Positions 56,654 through 64,000 of a stretch of DNA of 64,000 nucleotides are shown piece after piece (positions within the stretch are counted from its first letter, which is position 1; each line of letters opens with the position of its first letter). The notes below the pieces were generated by a model. It had not been told where the DNA came from. It did not search any database and saw nothing but the letters and a program-made list of their open reading frames with translations. The position numbers and the translations under genes are program-made. The stretch is from assembly GCA_032358165.1 (NCBI GenBank), contig JAALGY010000052.1, forward strand, positions 868,001-932,000. Direction: 5' to 3'. The stretch comes from Diplosphaera chodatii (taxonomy: Eukaryota; Chlorophyta; Trebouxiophyceae; Prasiolales; Stichococcaceae).

Positions 56654-58680
56654 TCATAACCGGGAGTGCGCTTTGGGGGCAGCGCCGCCCGGCAGCAGCA
56701 GCAACTTGCCCACCACCTGGCGGGACTCTAGCGCCTTGAATGCTAGCGGCGCCTGCTCCAGCGTAAACCTGGAGGATTAACAAAGCATGCGCTTGGTGTT
56801 TTGCAGCCTGGTAAACCTGCCACGGTGTAAGGTGCGTCTGAGACTGCTCCTGCTGTCAAATTGCGAATAGCAGCTTCAACAGGCAGGGATCAGCATGTCG
56901 CTGTGCCTGCATGCAGACTGGACATCGAGCACTGCATTGTCACCTGTGACTGACAGGGACCTTGATCTTATTGAGCGCCAGCCACTGGACGCTGTCCTCC
57001 AGGCTCTTGCGCAGCAACCGCGGGGCATGCATGGCGTAGGAGCCCCAGTACACCCCGTGCACCTATACACAGAAAACGACGACACTGTACACAACCTGTT
57101 CCCGTATCCGTGCATCGGCCTGACCATCCAGTGCTGCTGCGCTTTCAAGCACACATGGTTGCAGGCGTCCCCACTCACCGTGAGGTTTTTGACGAGGGCG
57201 ATGTTTGCAGGCACTTTCGGCACGTCGCCGGACGCAAAGCCGATGATGAGCACATGTGCGCCCCACCGCACGCTCTTCAGCGCCTGCTCGAAGCCGGCGC
57301 CGCCGACTGTATCCAACACTACATCAACTCCTGCAGGGAGCACGAGCTATTCTGTCGGCACCGCACGTTGCAGCCTGTGATGGGTTTGACAGGCAACAGT
57401 GTGCAGCTCAACCTGCAAGTCAGCACTTTATTGGCCATCACCTTGTGGAGCAGCTGACTTGATTCGCTGTCGCAAAGGCTTGCTCGCGGCCCCCTGCACA
57501 CCGTGAAGGGGAGCCTGTCGACTAAATCCTTGCATGCGAAAGGTACAGCAGGGTGGTCACACACGGCACTTGCATGAGCAGCTACTAAGCAAGTGCTGAT
57601 GGCTGTCAATCTGAAGATAATGTTGGTTGCCCGATCACCACTCACCGAGTCAACAACCAGGTCGGCGCCCAGCTGCGAAAGCAGCGCGCACTTCTCCTGG
57701 CCGCGCGCCACCGCCACCACCTTCGCGCCCAGCAGCTTGCCGATCTGCGAAGGGGTGCCAGGAGGATGTGGGGGTCCAGCTTCCAGCCAGCAGGCGACCG
57801 ACATGCAGCATGCGTGCAGTGAGGTTTGGAGTGCGGCGGTGCTGCATGCAGCGCGCATGGCATTGTGGTGCCTGCCCGCAGCATGCAGGAGCTGCGGGCA
57901 GCAACACCTGCACGGCTGCGACGCCCACGCCGCCGCCCGCGCCCAGCACCAGCAGCACCTGCCCCGCCTGCAGCCTGGCGCGCTCCGTCAGCGCCAGGTG
58001 GGCGGTGCCAAAGGCCACCGGCAGCCCGGCCGCTGCCGCCACATCGATGCCCTCTGCATGCAGCGGCACCACCCATCACATGTCCGATCCACGAAGCGGA
58101 TGTCTCACTGCCGCCCGTACGATGTTTTATCCCCTGCAGATGGACAGGGCAGCCGGAGCCGGCCTCCGAAGAGCACAATACAACTCCACAGTCAATGCGC
58201 AAGCGCACCATCCACATCCAGTTGTCCTGTGTCAGCTGCTGACAGGATGGATGCTTTAGCTTCTGCACATGAACGTAGTCAGGTGCCTGTTGGATCTGGC
58301 GTACTGGGGAGCCGTATGGCCTGGGAAGCTGCGCACACGCACTCCTCCGCAAATGCGCCGCCGCTCCACAGCACCGCTGCGACCTCATCTCCAACCTTCA
58401 GCGACGATACATCAGGACCCAGTTCTGACACCACGCCGGACACCTCTGAGCCCGGGATGAACGGCAGCTTTGGCTTCTCCTGGTAGCTGCCCTGGACCTG
58501 CAACATGTCTGCGAAATTCAAAGACGCTGCCACGGTGCGAATGCGGACATGCCCTGATGGCAGCTTCGGCACCGGCTGCTGCGTGCTGAGCTTGAGAACG
58601 CTGCCATCGAGCGGCGCAGTGGGGTCGCCGAGCGCAGTTACCACCAGCGCCTTCATCTTGCGCTTGGACTGCTTCTGCAT
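56654..58680 (-). CDS. Zeta-crystallin-type NADPH:quinone oxidoreductase (MDR superfamily)
   Basis: This soluble enzyme family reduces quinones or reactive enals with NADPH and needs no zinc. Two in-frame ATGs lie close together (58680 and 58656); after the second comes KALVVTALGDPTAPLDGS. The GroES-like half shows GHVRIRTVAASLNFADMLQV, PFIPGSEVSGVVSELGPDV and VGDEVAAVLWSGGAFAEECV, all in one exon (58680 to about 58300). The Rossmann half shows PVAFGTAHLALTERARLQAG and VLLVLGAGGGVGVAAVQ (about 58030-57900), the nucleotide-binding glycine motif. GKLLGAKVVAVARGQEKCAL and LGADLVVDS (about 57745-57645) follow, then VDVVLDTVGGAGFEQALKSV (about 57330-57270). VYWGSYAMHAPRLLRKSLED is near 57050. The end VGKLLLLPGGAAPKAHSRL has its TGA at 56656-56654. 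No catalytic-zinc cysteine cluster is seen. The physiological substrate is unknown. Confidence 0.92.
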
Positions 58681-59301
58681 CCGGCCACGCAAGTGGGTCT
58701 TCTACGCCTGACAAAGCTTCCTGCGTGTCGTTGCAATGGCGGCTTTCGATGGTGAGCACAAATTGCAGTCGCACTGCACTTTGCAATCCTCAGGGTGTGA
58801 ATTTCAAGGCTAGTTCTCTCTGTCAAGAGACCCCAGCAAGACGTCACATCGTGAAGCTTCACAATCGAAATGTTGCCTGCGTTCAGTGCACTTGCCGACT
58901 AGAACGTTGAGGAGGGTCGTAGAACATGCACACGATACAACGCAGCCAAACGAACGATGCCAAACGTATTGGTACACAAAGCAGCTCACCACCAGTTTGA
59001 CAGTTCCTATTACGCGGTATGGATTCTATATAGATGTGCGATCGCTTGCTGAGCGTCCTTCAATTGTGTGGCTTATGCCAAGTGCATGCACGTGCTGCCG
59101 AGTCAGCAAGCTGGAGTGTGGCCACAGCTGCTTATTCTGGTGGTTGCAACATGCGCTGTATTCCAGGCAATTTGCTGAAGCAGAATGCCACATATACATA
59201 ATGCCTGTGGCGGCATTGCTGCCGGCAACAGCTCTTCGAAGATATGCTGCATGTTGCAGCATCCTCCTGAGTTTACCCAGTGCAGCGAGCAGCCCTGCTT
59301 G
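58681..59301. other. Intergenic region between the formin and quinone oxidoreductase genes (same strand)
   Basis: This 621-bp stretch should hold the formin 3' UTR and the promoter of the quinone oxidoreductase gene. No known element was recognised. Confidence 0.4.
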
Positions 59302-62300
59302 TCATGCCTTTGTGACCAGGGCAGATGCCCGATCGAATGCCCTCGCAAACTGCGCGATACTGCTGAACATCGCCTGCGGATCTGCGTCTGCCGACTCACC
59401 GAGCCACTTCAGAAGCACCGTCACCTGCGCCGTCAGGTGGGGCATGATGCTATGGCAGCATTGGCAATTATATCTGACCGCGTCAGGAGTACGCAGTTGC
59501 AAGTTGACCATGGTGGTGGAATCCTCACATATTTGCTGCAGGGGAACGATTCACCTGAAGCTGCACATCTGCCGACAAGTCCAGCAGCTGCTCCCGCTGC
59601 TTCCTGACCTGCGTCAGGAAGCTGTCTAGCTGCGCTGCAAAGCCAACCTGCATACAACAAAGTTTGACTGTGCATCACTGGCAGCAAGAAGTATACCACA
59701 TGCGTTGGGACTTAAGGAAAGGGTGGTCTGGCATACATGAAGCATACATGCATTGAATGCAGACGACCGGCATAACTTGCCTCTTGTGCAGCTATCAGCG
59801 GGTGCTGCACCGGCTCCGGCGCCTCGCTGCACACTGTCAGGAAGTCCAGCTGCCCAGAAACTGGCCCCGGTTTGGTGGCAGACGCCCTCTTCTCAGGGGC
59901 AGACGCTGCCGAGCCGTTTGCTGAAAACGCTGCAGCATACTCTGAGACTGCTGGCTTACATAGTTCTCGCATGACTGGGCTGTCCGGTGCCCCGATGCCC
60001 AGGCTGTGGCTGGACGACAGGTGTGGCTGCACATCTTGCGACGTGCGCTTCCAGACCGGCGGTACAGCGAATGGCTCAGCTTTCAGGCACTGCTGATGCT
60101 CCTTGGCCAAGGCCTCAACACCAGCATCCAAGTCCCGCAGCGCCTCTGCCAGGCCACCCTGCAACCAACAGGGCCAATGCATAACAGCATGCTTGCATCC
60201 TACACATGCCATCCGAAACCATGCATGCCATCAAAACATACCAGCAAGCAACAGAGGCGCAGAGCAAAGTCAGGTGGTATCTTGCTTGGCAGTGCAACAG
60301 ATACATCAACATCTGGTGCGCTACCTGCATGCGTGCGGCAGCCAGCTCAACAGCATTCAGCTCCTCACTGAGCGGCCGCTGGGCGCTGCCGCTGCTGCTG
60401 GTGGGCGCGCTCAGCCAGGCCACATAGTCGAGCAGCGTGCGGATGCATGGCGCCACCACAGCCACAGCTGCTGGGAGCTCTGCTGCTGTGCTGGGCTGCG
60501 CAGTCATGGCCGGCTGTGCAGCGCTGCCTGATGTTAATGCTGCCGCTGTGTTGAGTGTAACCTGCAGACAGTAGTTTACATGGCACAGGGTTAGGGTGAT
60601 GCAGGTTCGGAGGTACATCCTCTGCTTCGTCTCCGCAAGTTTCTCACCCTTCTTCAGCATTGCTCAGGGCTGAGCAACCCAAAGGTATGGGGTACACAAG
60701 CAGGACGGGACTCGCCTCAAGAAACAACAGCACACCTTTAGGTTGGACAGCTTCTGCAGCGTGCCGACTGAGAAGCCCAGGGCCCCTGTGTGGCTTGTGC
60801 CCATGTTCAAAGCGTTGCCAGCCGCCAAAGTTGCCGCCAGCACCTGCCGCAGCCTCCTACTCTCCCGCACCTTGAGAACAGCCTCATACGATGTTTTGTG
60901 GGACGGCTTGCTCTTCGAAAGGGGTTTCAGTCAACATCAGGTAGGCCTGCTGGCTTGATCAGTTCTGCCACCCTCACCTGGGTGCATGCAGTCTGCACGC
61001 ACTGCAGTGCTGCCGTTGCGTCTCCCATGAGGCCGGCGGCTTGACGTCTGAAGAGCGAGCACTGCAGCTTTGCCGTCAGCCGTGGCACGCTTGCAAGGTG
61101 TGCCAGCACCTGTGACACGGCAGGCCCCAGCTTTGTCCGCCTTCATACATATCCACTGCACTTGCTGTGCTCGTGCAGCAGCGTTCCAAAGTGACACCCA
61201 TTGTCCTGGGTAAAACTGGCCCTCGCTGCTCTGCCTCTTGACAACGGTGAACACATGCACACCTTTTCAGGGGGCGCCAGACCATGCAGTGTCCCATCAT
61301 ATGCGCGCATTGCTGCAACCTCCTCGTCAGCTGGAGCGATCTACGAGCGATCATTTGATAGAGGCAGATGTCAGTATCTTGAAACAAATGAAGTGATGCA
61401 GAAGGGTCCATCTATCCATGCAGCACCATGCTGGGTATTGTACTGACGGGTAAAGTACATTGGCAGTGCTGCAGGTTCTCTGTCCCTGCGTGTCAAGTGG
61501 GTGTATCTCTCACTTGCAGCAGCAGGCTAAGCTTTTCGGCTGACAGGCGGCTGTCATCAAGCACTGCGGCGCGGATCTCCTCGTCAGACCATGCCGAGAA
61601 CTGCGTCAGCATAATTGCAATGTTGTTCGCGCGGGCGATGCTGATGTAGTGCACCGCCTTGAGCGCTGCTGCAGCCGCTGTGGAACCTGCAGCGAGGTGC
61701 AGTACTACGCCCTACTTATCCGATCACACAGCCAATCACGGACATGTGGCACAGGTTCATACCAACAACAGCTTACATGAGCTGTTTGCAGGTTCTGTAG
61801 GTACACGGCTCTGGTGAATCAATCAAGACATAGGTACCACTCACCTGAGGTTCGTCGCAGCGGTGTGCGGGCGTGCACTGCAAACAAATAGGCCAGGAGG
61901 GCAGCCTGCTCCTTGGTCAGCGGCGGCAGTGGTGTCGGCAACTCCTCCCAAACCGTCCCTCGCCGCCGGGGTACCTGTCGACCAAGCACGCATCCTTCAG
62001 CATGCTCACCTCGATACACACGACCAAGTTTTGCCGGACAGCTGGTTGCACTCCCAGAAAAAACTGAGTCACCTTGGTCCAGTGCAGTATGCGGAACTTC
62101 GGTCGTGAGTTTGGCTGCAGCACGGCGCCATCTGGCTCTGGGGCTCCCACATTGCATCCAGCATCCTGAGCCGGTGAGATGATATTCACCACCGCTGCTG
62201 TGCTGGCACTGACGGGAGTGAATGCACTGCCCGGTGCGGCTGCAGCCTGTTGGCCCATCGACTTCCCGGGTGGCGGCGGCGGCGGCGGCGGCCTAGGAGG

Positions 62301-64000
62301 GCCTTTGCCTCCCACTGGCGGCGGCGGTGGTGGCACTGGCGGCCTGGGAGGTGCCTTGGATCCTGGAGGTGGCGGCGGCAGGGTTGGCGGCCTGGGAGGG
62401 GCTCTGCCTCCCGAGGGAGGGGGTCGCGGCGGAGGAGCTGGGGCCTGCGGGGCTGCCTTCGCTGGCAGCGGTGGGGGCATGGCAGGATCTGGGGGCGGCT
62501 GCAAGTTGAGTGGATGCACCGGCGTGGGCTGCTTTGGATCTGTTGGCTTTGTCGGTGCACCAGGGGGCTGTGGTGGCAACACCTGAGGTGAGCTCAAGGC
62601 GACTGTTGCTGGACTGGAGCTTCCTAGCTGTCCTGCGGGCAGCTCAGCTGCAGTCGGCTCTGCAACTGCTGCCGCTGCACTGCTGCTGCTGCTGGCAGCC
62701 GGTGCTGCTGCAGGTCCTTCCGCCTGCTGCGGCATGCTCGGCAGGGCAGCAGCAGTGACAGCATTAGCGAGCGGCAGTGCTCCGGCGACCGCTGTCACCT
62801 CCACCACAGGCGCTGCACTGCCCGGCACAGCCCTGCCTTTCCCTTTTCCTGCCCGGATGCCAAGCTGCTCATCTGGAGGCGTCTCATCGTTGCCCGGGCT
62901 GTCTGGCTGCAGCTGTAATGCCTACAAACACCCAACACAGATGGTGGCAACTCTCGCTGCAAACATGCCCACGCAGAAAAAGTTGGGACCCAAACCATTG
63001 CGGAACAACCTGCATGACGAGAGCTGAGCCAGTTGTAGTACCTTCAGGTCCGAAGGCAGCAAGCCAGCAGCAGCAATGGCGCCCAGCTGCTCTGTGAGTG
63101 CTGTCCGCTTTAGGCGTGCATCCAGTATGCCCCCCTCGAGCAGCGTTTGCTGCCACATGCTGCGCATGCCACGCACGTCCACCTGATCCTTGGCTGCATC
63201 GCTCCTGCAGGATTTGAGTGACATTATGATGGCCGTTGGCTGAGACCATGCTGGTTTCGAGACGTCATGACAGTCAGGTGACGGCTTGTCGACATGCTCA
63301 GCTAACCAAACTTAGACATGTACCTTGTCAGCTTCTGGTGGCCGTCTTCCAGACTGACATCCATGAAGAAGCCATCGAAGGCCGCCTTCTCAGGGTTTAG
63401 CGGGCTGCCAATTGGCACCGTCATGTCTCGTGGTTCAACTCGCAGCACACCTGTAGCAAGCCGGCCAAGGATAAACGATGTGGAGCAAACGTAGCCGCAG
63501 GTTGACAGGTGGCAATGTTCAGCAAAGCTAAGGCACCTGAGCCAACAAAGGCTGTGTGGAATGCGTAGGTGAACGCTGGCGCGTCGGTTTCGCGCACAAT
63601 GTGGCCAAACCACAGGCCAATGACAATGTCGCCATCGAGTGGTATGCCGACCTTGAAGCCGATCAGATCGTCCTGCACCAATAATGGCACGTGTGTTGTG
63701 GTGAAAGGCCGGGATGTGCTGCTGCAGAGGAGGCGTGAAAGCAGTTGCATAGGTGCGAGTTGTCGTGTTTCGTTGTGTAGAAGGGTCTTGCCTGCGCCAC
63801 AGCAGCGCTCGACCAGATCTGCTGGCCCCGCTGGAGCACCGCCAGCACTGAGCGCCCGGTGCTCACCGCCTCGCCCTGCACCATGTTGCCGCTGCCATCC
63901 TCTGCCGGCACCTGCAACAGCAGCCAGCAGCTGCTGTGTTGCCTGCCGAAACAACCATGCTGACCCTATTGCAAGTGCAAAGCATCACCTCTGATGAGCC
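59302..64000 (-). CDS. Formin with PTEN-type C2 domain, proline-rich FH1 and divergent FH2 (N-terminus off the right edge)
   Basis: Formins nucleate and elongate actin filaments. The gene enters from the right with fragments of a PTEN-type C2 domain: IGFKVGIPLDGDIVIGLWFG and FTYAFHTAFVGSGAL (about 63665-63545), and PLNPEKAAFDGFFMDVSLED (about 63415-63350). This arrangement is typical of plant class II formins. The FH1 region (about 62570-62240) has repeated PPRPPxPPPPPP runs. FH2 starts with RPKFRILHWTKVTQFFLGV (about 62110) and continues with VWEELPTPLP, NNIAIMLTQFSAWSDEEIRA (about 61620-61570), LAHLASVPRLTAKLQCSLFR (about 61100), then RLRQVLAATLAAGNALNMG and LGFSVGTLQKLSNLK (about 60860-60740). 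Next is IRTLLDYVAWLS (about 60430), where formins usually have KTTLLHYLV. The stop is at 59302-59304. A long low-complexity insert separates the last blocks. The phosphatase-like N-terminus is outside. Confidence 0.87.

Noticed and set aside
60588..60596. GGGTTAGGG, an interstitial telomere-like sequence
   Set aside because: It is a single imperfect unit inside a formin intron, too short to distinguish from chance.
62179..62586. Long glycine-rich open frame on the plus strand
   Set aside because: It is the complement of the proline-rich FH1 region of the formin gene; the minus strand has family motifs and correct splice context.

Overview
The window is nuclear DNA from a eukaryote, most likely a green alga and plausibly a trebouxiophyte. 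The reasons are that genes are broken into many short exons by roughly 80-250 bp introns with GT donors and strong TGCAG acceptors, that GC content is fairly high, and that several families are plant-lineage types: an Alfin-like PHD protein, a plant-type SMP/C2 protein, a formin with a PTEN-type C2 domain, and a DnaJ-type zinc-finger protein of the kind found in plastids. Species placement is inference. I found no prokaryotic operons, CRISPR array, transposon or viral gene.

Layout, left to right: an SMP/C2 tether protein, minus, running off the left edge (1-2669); SMC5, plus (3256-11361); an Alfin-like PHD protein, minus (14243-11935); a CTFxP-repeat protein, plus (14819-19265); ribosomal protein uS5/RPS2, minus (21361-19598); a polyprenyl diphosphate synthase, plus (22066-24898); a purple acid phosphatase, minus (28868-25897); a JMJD5-like JmjC oxygenase, plus (29487-31087); the TFIIIC B-block subunit GTF3C1, plus (31701-43321); a DnaJ-type zinc-finger membrane protein, plus (43922-44766); a GT31 galactosyltransferase, minus (47158-44895); a NOPCHAP1-like protein, plus (47542-48735); a TEX10/Ipi1-like protein, minus (54456-49096); an unidentified basic protein, plus (54908-55786); a zeta-crystallin-type quinone oxidoreductase, minus (58680-56654); and a formin, minus, running off the right edge (59302-64000).

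Most neighbours alternate in strand, so there are several head-to-head promoters of about 400-700 bp. Four genes serve making ribosomes and Pol III transcription: RPS2 (40S subunit), TEX10/Ipi1 (60S maturation), NOPCHAP1 (snoRNP assembly) and GTF3C1 (tRNA/5S transcription). SMC5, Alfin-like and possibly JMJD5 act on chromatin or genome integrity. The others serve lipid contact sites, quinone side-chain synthesis, phosphate scavenging, Golgi glycosylation and actin.

The most interesting small signals are a telo-box in the RPS2/prenyl-synthase promoter, a P1BS phosphate-response site upstream of the acid phosphatase, a candidate box C/D snoRNA in an RPS2 intron, a B-box-like hairpin in the first intron of the B-box-binding subunit gene, a perfect 13-bp hairpin after that gene, a PHD finger with Asp at the zinc-ligand His position, and small duplications at SMC5 splice sites. 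I see no convincing new multi-gene system. Exon edges were read by eye and should be treated as approximate unless an exact splice is described.
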